Positions 1 to 8,036 of a stretch of 64,000 nucleotides of DNA are shown piece after piece. A model generated the notes under the pieces. The model searched no databases and was not told where the DNA came from. It saw only the letters and a program-made list of their open reading frames with translations. A program made the position numbers and the translations under genes. The DNA is from Oribacterium sp. NK2B42 (GTDB lineage: Bacteria > Bacillota > Clostridia > Lachnospirales > Lachnospiraceae), in contig NZ_AUJX01000003.1 in NCBI RefSeq assembly GCF_000424445.1, forward strand, positions 165,345 through 229,344. The letters run 5' to 3'. The first letter of the stretch is position 1; every line of letters starts with the position of its first letter.

Positions 1-2
1 AA

Positions 3-2708
3 GCTTTTTCCGGACATTTTACATTGGAACTTGACCTGGATAAAATGGGCGTAACTAAAGATGAATATCCATTTCTTCGTTTTTACAGAGTGGATGGTTC
101 CGGCATCTGGTATGAGTACGCAAGTCAGATTGAAGGTAACAAAGCAGTTATCAATTCAAACCAGAACAGTTTCTTTATATCTGCGTTGGTAACTGGCGGT
201 GTGATTCTTGCTGCCACAGCCATAATAGACGGGATTTATCATTATAGTGGAGGAGCATATCTGAATCCGTTTACCGGAACTTTCCCGATTTATTATAAAG
301 ATACTGCGGTTATGACGATCATGTTGGACCGCGAACAGTTTAAAGACATCCTGCTGTTAGGCAATACAACTTACTATAATGATCTAAAAGACCAGGCTAA
401 GTTGGATGCGATTAAAGAGACTCTGAAAAAACATAATTTATCAGACAAAAACATAAAAACCTCAGTGGATTTTTCCAATTATGTCGTAAAACTTAGAAAT
501 AATCCGGAAACTGAAGCTGAATCCACAAAGATCAATTCCACTTTTAAAAGTATCTATAAAAAGCTGCTAAATGATAAAGTAGAAAACGATCCTGATTATG
601 TACGCGTTAAGGCTAATCTCAAAGCATATAATGATGCTGTTAAAGCAGGAGAGACTCCTCCGGAAATTGAACAGGTTGAAAAGGTTTGTGAACACGCTGT
701 CAGGGCTTGGGCATGGCTGACAGAAGTCCTGAAAGTAAAATTGCCTTCATGGTACAAATTACGAATCGAACTTAGCGGAGAAGAACGAACTTCCTACGGA
801 GTGACACTAAGTCCTTATCTGGGTCACCCATATATTGTCATTTTTATGGGTATGTTGGGAAGCGGAACCAGCCTTACCTATGACAGGCTTCTATGCACTC
901 TCTGTCATGAGATGTTTCATATCAGTCAGAGAAAATACGCCTGGGATACCATGGCAAATTATAAGTTTGATGAAATGTCAGCTCAGGATGTAGAGGGGAT
1001 GGCATGTGACTACTTTAAAACCAAGAAAATCATTGTTTCCAATAAGGATCAGATACTAACCAATCTGACCGATGCATGGTATTTTGCACTACCTTTAAAT
1101 GATTTCAGTACAACCTATCCGGAAGGAAAGATTTCTGTTTCAGGATCAAAGAAGGCAGACGCCTCATACCCGGTTGCACCCTTCCTTACTTTTCTGCGCT
1201 CAAAGTACGTAAAACCTGAAAAGACCTACTCCGAGATAATGAACTCCTATGGAGAAACATGGAAACGCGGAAAAGTAACCTATATCATGAAAACCGCATT
1301 CGGACTGAGTGACGATGAGAAGGATCTGACTCAGGCATACAGGTTATTTGCCAAAAGGAATCAGACAAGATTTTATTTGGAAGCATTGAAACCAAACATA
1401 AACACAGTCTTTTCACCAATAGTAGAATTAAATGGTAAAAAAGAAATAAATCTTTGGAACAAGAATTATACCATCAGAGTACGAAGGGTACAGCCGAAAA
1501 ACCTTGTGAAAGCAGGAGATGAGTATGCCCTGGCACTGAAATATCATGATAATTATGCCTATGTGATGCCTGATTTTGATATTGAACCCCTGAATATGAG
1601 ACGCGACAGAGAATATAAGATATACAGTGACGGAATTTTTATTGAACCCAGGAAAGCATCCGGGAAAGAAACCGTTTATCTGATGGAAGTAGACGGTGGA
1701 ACAGGACCTGTGATGGGGGATAAGATCTGGAACAGTAAATCTAGCGTATATACACTTTATCTGATGGTGAAGCCGGAGCAGCCTGAGGTCGAGAAAAAAG
1801 GAAATGTACTTGAACTGAAGTTTCCGGACTTAGGTGAGGAGCCTGAAAAAGAAATAATTGACAGTTATGTTGTAACACTCCGTACCGGAAAGACCGACGT
1901 CCTGCAGCAACAGTTTACAAAAAAAGCTATCAAGGACGCAGATGGGAAGCCGCTTACACTAGATATTTCCAAGCTTAAAATAAAAGGCAATGAGCTGACT
2001 GATGAAGAACGAAAGAATCTGGTAGTGATCATCCAGGAATGTGTGGAGAACACATATAAATCTGGGAAGCCGTGTCTTGGTCCCGAATCGGATCCTGTTC
2101 CTCTGGAGAATGACATTTACGGCACCTGGGAATTTGTTTCAGATATTCAGGAATACAGCTCACCTCTCCTTGGCGGTATGGTGGACCTTCAGAACAAGAC
2201 CATCAGCCGTCAGAACCTTGGTCCGGACGCTCCTCAGGAAGCAAAGCAGCAGGTTAAGGACTTTACGGATCAGTATTATCAGAAACAGAATGAGATCTCC
2301 AATTCTGTATCAAAGGGCAAGATGATCGTCCGTCCGACTATAGAGCTTGATGTGGCAGAAGTTTCCCTTAAGTTCCCGGAAGCACCGGAAGAGCTTTATA
2401 AGGGTACCTATAACCGGAAGACGATGCAGCTGACCCTGGAACGGAAAAATACTCTGTATTCATTTACCGGAGCAGATAAGGAATATAATGCCCTGCAAAA
2501 TGATTATCACAAGAAGATCGAAAGTGGAACCTATGACCTTAAGGATTTCGGACTTGCACCGGGTATGGTGCTTCAGATCGCATCAGAACCTGACAAGAAA
2601 AATCCGTCGAAAACCATCATGACCTTCACCGGCGATTTGGATGTAAACAACCAGCTCGTCAAACTTAAATCAAAGCTAAGCGGCACCAAGCTTTCAGACG
2701 AGTATTGA
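3..2708 (+). CDS. Membrane-anchored HExxH putative metallopeptidase, 5' end outside window
   Basis: The reading frame is open from base 3, so the true start lies before the window; a TTG at 24 is only an internal candidate. A hydrophobic segment follows about 50 residues after that TTG. A CHEMFH motif (HExxH, first His about residue 295 from the TTG) is followed roughly 30 residues later by DVEGMACDYF, whose Glu could be a third zinc ligand as in gluzincins. The 1,000 bp after the motif look like beta-rich modules, and the C-terminus is Lys-rich. HExxH with a downstream Glu is established for zinc peptidases; that this protein cleaves anything is inference. Three other envelope genes follow on the same strand. 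It ends 102 bp before the next gene, a gap that holds a copy of a dispersed leader element. Confidence 0.6.
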   Translation, partial: AFSGHFTLELDLDKMGVTKDEYPFLRFYRVDGSGIWYEYASQIEGNKAVINSNQNSFFISALVTGGVILAATAIIDGIYHYSGGAYLNPFTGTFPIYYKDTAVMTIMLDREQFKDILLLGNTTYYNDLKDQAKLDAIKETLKKHNLSDKNIKTSVDFSNYVVKLRNNPETEAESTKINSTFKSIYKKLLNDKVENDPDYVRVKANLKAYNDAVKAGETPPEIEQVEKVCEHAVRAWAWLTEVLKVKLPSWYKLRIELSGEERTSYGVTLSPYLGHPYIVIFMGMLGSGTSLTYDRLLCTLCHEMFHISQRKYAWDTMANYKFDEMSAQDVEGMACDYFKTKKIIVSNKDQILTNLTDAWYFALPLNDFSTTYPEGKISVSGSKKADASYPVAPFLTFLRSKYVKPEKTYSEIMNSYGETWKRGKVTYIMKTAFGLSDDEKDLTQAYRLFAKRNQTRFYLEALKPNINTVFSPIVELNGKKEINLWNKNYTIRVRRVQPKNLVKAGDEYALALKYHDNYAYVMPDFDIEPLNMRRDREYKIYSDGIFIEPRKASGKETVYLMEVDGGTGPVMGDKIWNSKSSVYTLYLMVKPEQPEVEKKGNVLELKFPDLGEEPEKEIIDSYVVTLRTGKTDVLQQQFTKKAIKDADGKPLTLDISKLKIKGNELTDEERKNLVVIIQECVENTYKSGKPCLGPESDPVPLENDIYGTWEFVSDIQEYSSPLLGGMVDLQNKTISRQNLGPDAPQEAKQQVKDFTDQYYQKQNEISNSVSKGKMIVRPTIELDVAEVSLKFPEAPEELYKGTYNRKTMQLTLERKNTLYSFTGADKEYNALQNDYHKKIESGTYDLKDFGLAPGMVLQIASEPDKKNPSKTIMTFTGDLDVNNQLVKLKSKLSGTKLSDEY

Positions 2709-2737
2709 TATTTATTAAAACTGCAAGAGTAATTCGG

Positions 2738-2803
2738 GAGCCAATTAGATCTGCATCTGTATGTCAGAAACATACGTAGAAAAACATGCATTTATAGAGG
2801 AGG
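2738..2803 (+). promoter_or_regulatory. Dispersed leader element, copy A
   Basis: This copy reads AATTAGATCTGCATCTGTAT, then GTCAG, and runs into an ACATGCATTTATAGAGGAGG block that contains the ribosome binding site of the lipoprotein gene at 2811. Close copies lie before the genes at 10098 and 46790, with weaker ones at 9963 and 19960. Position and sequence are conserved while the downstream genes are unrelated, which suggests a cis-acting leader RNA rather than coding sequence. The stem seen in the other copies is not convincing here. Confidence 0.45.
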
Positions 2804-2810
2804 TATTACA

Positions 2811-4151
2811 ATGATCAAAACCGACTACAAATGTAAACATAGAAGAATTGCCCTTATGACAGTGATCATAACCGCTGCGTTTTCTATTTCTGCCTGCAAC
2901 GGCAAAAAAGACAACACAGGTTCAGACACCGGCAATGTAAACGGCTCTGACGCTTTCGGAGTATCCGGTAATGTCTCCGGCGGCGCATCCTCAAACGGTC
3001 CGGAAGGAAAAGATGATGTAGAAAAGTCAATCCGGAGTATGGCCGCTGAATACGGAGTAGATATGCCTGAAGGCATCGTGTCCCTTGCCGATCCCAACGA
3101 AATCTATGAGTCCGACAATATGATACAAATGAAGAATAACGATCTTTTCATCGCCATGAAAACAGCTTCGGACTGGGTGGATTCGGAGGCAGGGCTCTCC
3201 TCCGGAAAGAAATATATTTCTGTACCACTTGAGCTAAACGATTACGGCTTCGGAACAACCAGGACAATTCCGGATGCATCTCATTTTTATATCATTGAAG
3301 CAAAGGACGGAAACGGTACGATACTAAATCTCGGTGCGCAGGGTCTGAGACCAAAGACCGACATGCCAGTTTCTGAGATCAAATCAGACCCGGAGCAGTA
3401 CTATACTTCGGAAAAACCTTATGATGCACCAAATGCCAACGTAGGCATGAATCTCTGGCTGCTTTATGAAGTACCGGCTGACACAAAGGAGATCACTGTG
3501 GCCTGCTGGATCAATGACGAGTTTTCAAAGCCTTTTGATGCAGCTTTCCGTCTTAAGGTTAAGGAGAAGCAGGTCTCTCAGAATTTTGAGAACCAGTCCA
3601 GGGAGGAGATTCTTAAGGCAGTACAAACAGAGGAACGTCCCGTTCTTTCAGAAAAGTCCGACGGAAACATTAACAAAGGCAGCAAGTCCTCCGGCAAAGC
3701 CACCCTGAATGATTTCGGCTGGTATTTCGAGGATGACTTCCCAATCGACGGCAATGTCCTCACTGAGCTTCAGGATCTGGGCGGAAAATGGAAAGGAATC
3801 ATCAACGTCGTCACACCAAAGGAAGAAGGAGACCAGTGCAGAATGCTTGTTGGTGATGTTGAAGTCCAGTATATGGGATACAAAGTGACAGTCCTTATGA
3901 CTCCGAGGGAACGCTACGAATTCATGGTAAACAACCCGGAGGACATGATCACACTTGAAACAAAGCAGGATATAGGTGCTATGGTCATGGAGGGCGACTG
4001 GAATGACGAGGCCGGCTATATCGATGCCGAAACCGAAGGCGGCCTGGGCGTAGTGATCTACGATTTTGTAGAGGCAGGCGGCGTCCGGTATGCAATGGGA
4101 AAAGTATTTAACTCAGATAACGAGATCGGAGAGATTGCTATGTTCCGCTGA
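2811..4151 (+). CDS. Lipoprotein of unknown function
   Basis: A basic N-terminus, hydrophobic stretch and lipobox-like ISAC with Cys about residue 29 mark this as a lipoprotein. The mature part begins with a Gly/Ser/Asn-rich linker of about 45 residues, typical of surface lipoproteins that need distance from the membrane. I recognise no catalytic motif in the remaining ~370 residues, which look soluble and beta-rich. The start is set by GAGGAGG eight bases upstream. The gene sits in the middle of four same-strand envelope genes, and the next start lies 13 bp beyond its stop, so co-transcription with the gene at 4165 is likely. Function unknown. Confidence 0.75.
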   Translation: MIKTDYKCKHRRIALMTVIITAAFSISACNGKKDNTGSDTGNVNGSDAFGVSGNVSGGASSNGPEGKDDVEKSIRSMAAEYGVDMPEGIVSLADPNEIYESDNMIQMKNNDLFIAMKTASDWVDSEAGLSSGKKYISVPLELNDYGFGTTRTIPDASHFYIIEAKDGNGTILNLGAQGLRPKTDMPVSEIKSDPEQYYTSEKPYDAPNANVGMNLWLLYEVPADTKEITVACWINDEFSKPFDAAFRLKVKEKQVSQNFENQSREEILKAVQTEERPVLSEKSDGNINKGSKSSGKATLNDFGWYFEDDFPIDGNVLTELQDLGGKWKGIINVVTPKEEGDQCRMLVGDVEVQYMGYKVTVLMTPRERYEFMVNNPEDMITLETKQDIGAMVMEGDWNDEAGYIDAETEGGLGVVIYDFVEAGGVRYAMGKVFNSDNEIGEIAMFR

Positions 4152-4164
4152 GGGAGGAAGATGT

Positions 4165-5067
4165 ATGGAATATAACCAGAATAACGGAGCTAATGTTAAA
4201 CCAAAATCCAAGTTACCTGTAGCGCTGATACTCGGACTCGGCATGATCGTTTTTGTCGCAGTGGTTTTTGCGGTGGTTTTTCATTCAATGTTTGATGACA
4301 GCGATATGAAGCCCTTTGGCGGTGCAAAAGTCAAAGAGCAGAAGATATGGGAAACCGACGGCCTGATCGTGTCTGCCATAGAGCTTGGATATATGGACGG
4401 TGACAGGAAGGAACAGCCTGCACTGTTTCTGAAGATAAATAACGGTACATCACAGGATCTTGTACTTCGGTGCGATGCACTTTCGGTAAACAATACTGCC
4501 ATGCATACAGCATTGGCAGCAGAAGCAGCTGCAGGAAATGTGGTTGATACAGCCCTGCCTCTGGATCGCAGAAGCCTTTACGATCTTCAGATAAGAACTG
4601 TGGGGGAGATAGTGGCAAAGCTCTCGGCCTGTGAAAAAGGTTCCGGTAATGTCCTCTATTCTTCAGGTCCTCTAACCATCAAAACCAGTAAGGCGAAAAA
4701 GGCAGATGAACCGAAGTATCCCTACTCGGTAAACACTTTTTACGAAAAGGACGGTATCAAGCTGGCAACCACAAGCCTTTTCCCGGCTTACACCGATGCC
4801 AGCAGTGCAGTGGGATTTTATGTGAAAAACAGCACAGACCGTGATATCCTGATCAGCCAGAAGGAAGCCGCAGTAAACGGTACACCTTATCAAAGAACCG
4901 GAAGCTTCGTATTTCCTTCAGGAACTGAGGGAACCTTCTATCTCGAACTGGACTGGGCAGAGCTGGAGGCTGTACTTCCCATGAAGGAACTGACCGGCAC
5001 AGTTGAAATAAGCTATGCTGAGGATGACGGAAAAATCGCTGAAGCGAAATTCAGCTTCATACCGTAA
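4165..5067 (+). CDS. Single-pass membrane protein of unknown function
   Basis: The start ATG at 4165 is chosen because GGGAGG lies seven bases upstream; an earlier in-frame ATG at 4090 would overlap the previous gene and has no such site. A short polar N-terminus (about 15 residues, Lys-rich at its end) precedes one strong transmembrane helix (about residues 19-40), with the rest probably outside. The exterior part carries two similar-looking beta-rich halves, resembling DUF4352-type extracellular folds in general character, but I cannot assign a family. It is likely co-transcribed with the lipoprotein gene upstream (13 bp gap). Function unknown. Confidence 0.7.
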   Translation: MEYNQNNGANVKPKSKLPVALILGLGMIVFVAVVFAVVFHSMFDDSDMKPFGGAKVKEQKIWETDGLIVSAIELGYMDGDRKEQPALFLKINNGTSQDLVLRCDALSVNNTAMHTALAAEAAAGNVVDTALPLDRRSLYDLQIRTVGEIVAKLSACEKGSGNVLYSSGPLTIKTSKAKKADEPKYPYSVNTFYEKDGIKLATTSLFPAYTDASSAVGFYVKNSTDRDILISQKEAAVNGTPYQRTGSFVFPSGTEGTFYLELDWAELEAVLPMKELTGTVEISYAEDDGKIAEAKFSFIP

Positions 5068-5102
5068 AAAATTCAAAAACAACTAAAAGCCCCTACTATC
5101 CG

Positions 5103-5162
5103 CCGGGTCATCCACCGGTGCCGGTTCTTGACGGCGAGAACCGTCACCTGTGGATGACCCGG
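5103..5162. repeat. 60-bp REP-like palindrome
   Basis: The outer arms CCGGGTCATCCACCGGTG and CACCTGTGGATGACCCGG pair with one mismatch, and an inner GGTTCT/AGAACC stem closes on a loop containing CGGCGAGAA. There is no T-run, so a simple terminator is unlikely. The CGGCGAGAA loop motif recurs in the palindrome at 51717. Such elements resemble REP sequences mobilised by RAYT transposases. Confidence 0.6.
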
Positions 5163-5209
5163 CAGGCAACAGGTGCCGGGGCTGACAATGACATAAAGGG
5201 AGGAAATAT

Positions 5210-6457
5210 ATGGACAGAACCGGAGGCGGCGGAAGCCGGCAAAGAAATACGACAAGCGGATCAAGCCGTGTATCCACTAGAGGCAGCGGGCTGGGTCTCG
5301 GAGGACCGGTTGGTAATTCCGGCGGTTACAGCGGAAGACCCGGACTTGGTAACAGAGGAGGCAATAGTGGCTGTGGCTGCGGTGGATGCGGCTGCGTGCC
5401 GGTGATGATCTTTGCGGTTATCATCATCGTTGCAATGATATATAATGGCGGATCCCAACTTATCTCCACTGTACTTCATACAGCAGCGAACAAGGTGGAG
5501 GACGGAAGCGTAAAGGATGGTATCGATACAGGTATAGATGCCATACAGCAGGCAGTGCAGGGCATTGGTAACGGTTCCGGAGAAAACAACAGCGGGAAAG
5601 CAGGACTTGTCTCCGGCAGCAGTCCGGTAGATGCACTGCAGTCTGCGAAAAATCTGCTGACCAATTCTTATCAGAACGGAAGTCTGCTTCCTCTTTCCGG
5701 AGGCAACGGTTTTCTTCCGAGTCTCGCTGCCGGGACAGCTTTGTCTCAGGCCGCAGGAGGCATCACCAATGGCAGCAGCAATGCAAGCTACGCTGATCCT
5801 GAAGGAAAAGCCATTGATGAATCGCACCTTGTATGGTCCCGTAACAAAAAAGGACAGCAGGTGCTTATCCTGACAGATGAAGAATGGGATGCGGTAGAGT
5901 ATGTGAAACTCAATGTGTTTGTTGATACCGGAAGTGCATTCATCGACCTAGGTCTAGATAATCTCTATGATTTTGACGATGACCTTAACCTTATAGGCGA
6001 ATACGACGATACCTGGCTGTCCCTCGACAAGCATGTTGTGGCCTATTATCAACTGGACGGCTGGCACGAAGGCAGCAGATACCAGTCCCGTGGATATATC
6101 CCGGCTTTTATAAATGGTAAGCATGCAAACATCGTTCTGCAATTCGACAACACGAACCCGGACGGAAAGATCCTGGGAATAAAGCCTCTGCCTGACAGCC
6201 CCGGGGGAGACCTTTCCTCAGAAGAAATGTGCAGCGGACTGGAGCCTCTGAACGAGGGAGATCTCATAGAGCCCATCTGTGACATTTATTCCTATGAAGG
6301 TGACTTTATAGACAACTATTTCCTGGGTGATGGCTTTGAAATTGGAGCCAAACCTCTGATCGCCAACATTGCCCTTGAAGAAGGAACTGTCACCAGTGTG
6401 GCATACCGACTGACGGATTATGATGGCCATCACTACTGGACACCGCTCATCGAATAA
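5210..6457 (+). CDS. Gly-rich membrane protein with clostripain-associated C-terminal domain
   Basis: The start follows AGGGAGG. Residues 1-60 are Gly/Ser/Arg-rich and end in a CGCGGCGC cluster, followed by one transmembrane helix (about 63-82) and a low-complexity linker of about 110 residues. The last ~200 residues resemble the C-terminal domain often found behind peptidase C11 (clostripain) catalytic domains in Lachnospiraceae, with a DDTWLSL motif, a YYQLDGWHEGSRYQSRGYIP stretch and a closing YWTPLIE. That assignment rests on remembered family features. No C11 catalytic domain (His/Cys dyad) is present, so this is probably a non-catalytic surface or partner protein. It ends the four-gene envelope cluster and is followed by a terminator. 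Confidence 0.65.
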   Translation: MDRTGGGGSRQRNTTSGSSRVSTRGSGLGLGGPVGNSGGYSGRPGLGNRGGNSGCGCGGCGCVPVMIFAVIIIVAMIYNGGSQLISTVLHTAANKVEDGSVKDGIDTGIDAIQQAVQGIGNGSGENNSGKAGLVSGSSPVDALQSAKNLLTNSYQNGSLLPLSGGNGFLPSLAAGTALSQAAGGITNGSSNASYADPEGKAIDESHLVWSRNKKGQQVLILTDEEWDAVEYVKLNVFVDTGSAFIDLGLDNLYDFDDDLNLIGEYDDTWLSLDKHVVAYYQLDGWHEGSRYQSRGYIPAFINGKHANIVLQFDNTNPDGKILGIKPLPDSPGGDLSSEEMCSGLEPLNEGDLIEPICDIYSYEGDFIDNYFLGDGFEIGAKPLIANIALEEGTVTSVAYRLTDYDGHHYWTPLIE

Positions 6458-6479
6458 AAAAATTATTATTTCTATTAAG

Positions 6480-6517
6480 AATAACGGGTATCTTTTTCGA
6501 TACCTGTTATTTTTTTA
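6480..6517 (+). terminator. Rho-independent terminator of the envelope cluster
   Basis: AATAACGGGTATC pairs with GATACCTGTTATT around a short T-rich loop and is followed by a T-run. Confidence 0.8.
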
Positions 6518-6580
6518 GGTGTTAATGCCGATATAAAACTCACCATTTGTATGTAAATCTTCAAAAGCAATTTTTATATA

Positions 6581-6730
6581 CAGCAGGTAATAGACGGAAT
6601 CGATCAGATCTCTTCTGTTGTACAGACAAACTCAGCTACTGCAGAACAAAGTGCAGCAGCCAGCCTGGAGCTTTACACTCAGGCAGAAAGACTGGATGAT
6701 CTTGTATCAAAGTTCCAGTTAAAGAATTAA
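6581..6730 (+). pseudogene. Remnant of a methyl-accepting chemotaxis protein C-terminus
   Basis: A 49-codon open stretch ends in TAA and reads like the last 50 residues of an MCP signalling domain: IDGIDQISSVVQTNSATAEQ, then SAAAS, QAERLDDLVSKFQLKN. There is no start codon or upstream MCP sequence, so the rest of the gene was deleted. The glutamines and glutamates of the methylation helix are still visible. It lies between the terminator at 6480 and a second hairpin at 6740 that may have been the MCP gene's own terminator. This 347-bp interval holds nothing else I can identify. Confidence 0.8.
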
Positions 6731-6739
6731 GCTTCTTTC

Positions 6740-6782
6740 AAAATCCGTGTTTGATCCGATATTGTTTCAAACACGGATTTTG
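6740..6782 (+). terminator. Hairpin after the MCP remnant
   Basis: AAAATCCGTGTTTGA pairs with TTCAAACACGGATTTT around a 12-base loop, ending in TTTT. It is probably the terminator of the lost chemotaxis gene. Confidence 0.6.
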
Positions 6783-6804
6783 ATAAGCTATGGAGGCGGT
6801 TTTT

Positions 6805-7854
6805 ATGTTTCTGAATATGAAAAGAGCAAAACTCCTGGCCTTAGGGATGGCAATATGTTTTTTACTTATACATATTTTGATGTTCAATGTATTTTTACAA
6901 TGCAACGTCGTCCCTATGGCAAGATTCAATATATTCAGCATAGCTTTTTATCTGTCAATGCTTTTCGTTGTACATAAAGGCTGGCTTCCTTTTTATACCT
7001 ATGCTGTTTATACGGAAGTTGCGGCGCACATGACCCTGGCTGTGATTCTTACAGGCTGGGAAAGCGGATTCCAGGTTACATTGATCGGTATGAACGTACT
7101 AGCTTTTTATGCTGAATATACCGGTCGTGTACTGAAGCTTAAGTTTTTGCCCGTACTTCCTTTAAGCATAGTTGGTATGTTCCTGTACCTCTGGTCATGT
7201 GTATACCTGCATTATCACCCTGCTCCTTATGCTTTGCCCGAAATAGCTGAATTACGGTTATCGCTCCTGTGGGGAATCATAGTCTTTGTAGTCTGTATTT
7301 TTATATTGCAGCTAATGGTCATAATAGCCCATACATCACAGGAAAAGCTTGGATATCAGCTATCACATGATCAACTGACCGGTTTGCCAAACAGATATTA
7401 TCTTTCAAAGAAATTTGAAACACTGCGAAAGAATGATAAAACCTATTGGATTGCCATCAGCGACATAGATGATTTCAAAAAGATAAACGATAACTATGGG
7501 CATGATTGTGGTGACTATATTCTCAAAACAGTTGGAGAAATTTTATCTTCAAAAGGAGTTAAATGCAGCCGCTGGGGTGGAGAAGAATACATGTTTGCAG
7601 AAGAACAATCGGAAACCATACCGGATGAGTTTTCATTTTTGGATAGTTTAAGGCGAGACATAGCTTCATATCCATTTATTTACGATGGAAAGAATATCGG
7701 TGTCACCATGACCTTTGGTCTGGCTCTTTCCTCAGGAAGAGATGATATAGAAGCTGTTATCCGTGATGCCGATGCAAAACTCTATGAAGGAAAACATCGC
7801 GGCAAAAACATAGTAGTGGATGCAAACAATTCTCTTGAAGAACAGAAGTCTTAA
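6805..7854 (+). CDS. Membrane diguanylate cyclase (GGDEF domain)
   Basis: An integral-membrane sensor region of about six helices (residues 1-175) precedes a GGDEF domain that makes c-di-GMP from two GTP. Visible motifs are the entry signature HDQLTGLPNR, the metal-binding SDIDDFKKIND, and the active-site loop WGGEEY, an accepted GG[DE]EF variant, so activity is likely. I see no RxxD inhibitory site upstream of the loop. ATG 6805 is chosen because TGGAGGCGG lies just upstream; the in-frame ATG at 6790 overlaps that site. The membrane sensor type is not recognised. Confidence 0.85.
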   Translation: MFLNMKRAKLLALGMAICFLLIHILMFNVFLQCNVVPMARFNIFSIAFYLSMLFVVHKGWLPFYTYAVYTEVAAHMTLAVILTGWESGFQVTLIGMNVLAFYAEYTGRVLKLKFLPVLPLSIVGMFLYLWSCVYLHYHPAPYALPEIAELRLSLLWGIIVFVVCIFILQLMVIIAHTSQEKLGYQLSHDQLTGLPNRYYLSKKFETLRKNDKTYWIAISDIDDFKKINDNYGHDCGDYILKTVGEILSSKGVKCSRWGGEEYMFAEEQSETIPDEFSFLDSLRRDIASYPFIYDGKNIGVTMTFGLALSSGRDDIEAVIRDADAKLYEGKHRGKNIVVDANNSLEEQKS

Positions 7855-7862
7855 AAAACCTC

Positions 7863-7891
7863 TTGCAAAGGAATATTTATTATGTTAATAT
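7863..7891 (+). promoter_or_regulatory. Candidate promoter of the beta-glucoside operon
   Basis: TTGCAA and TAATAT are separated by 17 bp, placing transcription start just before the RAT element. The -10 box overlaps a palindrome with arms GGAATATT and AATATTCC (7870-7894), which may bind a further regulator. Confidence 0.5.
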
Positions 7892-7911
7892 TCCATCCAG
7901 AAAACAGAAAC

Positions 7912-7990
7912 GACGTGTTACTGGTAAAGCAGGCAAGATCGAGTTAATCAATCCGAAGTCTCTTCGGGTTTATTGATTCGGTCTTTTTTT
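7912..7990 (+). promoter_or_regulatory. RAT antiterminator and overlapping terminator (LicT/SacY type)
   Basis: GTGTTACTGGTAAAGCAGGC followed by AAGATC (7915-7940) matches the ribonucleic antiterminator of BglG/LicT/SacY systems in its conserved TTACTG and GCAGGCAA blocks. It runs directly into a terminator: AATCAAT (7946-7952) pairs with ATTGATT (7972-7978) around an inner CCGAAG/CTTCGG stem, followed by CTTTTTTT. Bound antiterminator protein stabilises the RAT and prevents terminator formation. The cognate protein is most likely the one at 11528. Confidence 0.85.
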
Positions 7991-8036
7991 GCGTTTAAAT
8001 GCCTTATCAGAGCACGCAAAATACAAGGAGGCTATT

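Noticed and set aside
1865..2116. Open frame on the minus strand inside the HExxH gene
   Set aside because: It has no ribosome binding site, is rich in Ser/Arg/Phe as expected for an antisense shadow, and lies entirely in a well-supported gene.
5261..5827. 188-codon minus-strand open frame opposite the Gly-rich protein gene
   Set aside because: Its length stems from the GC-rich Gly/Ser codons of the real gene; composition is unprotein-like and there is no start signal.
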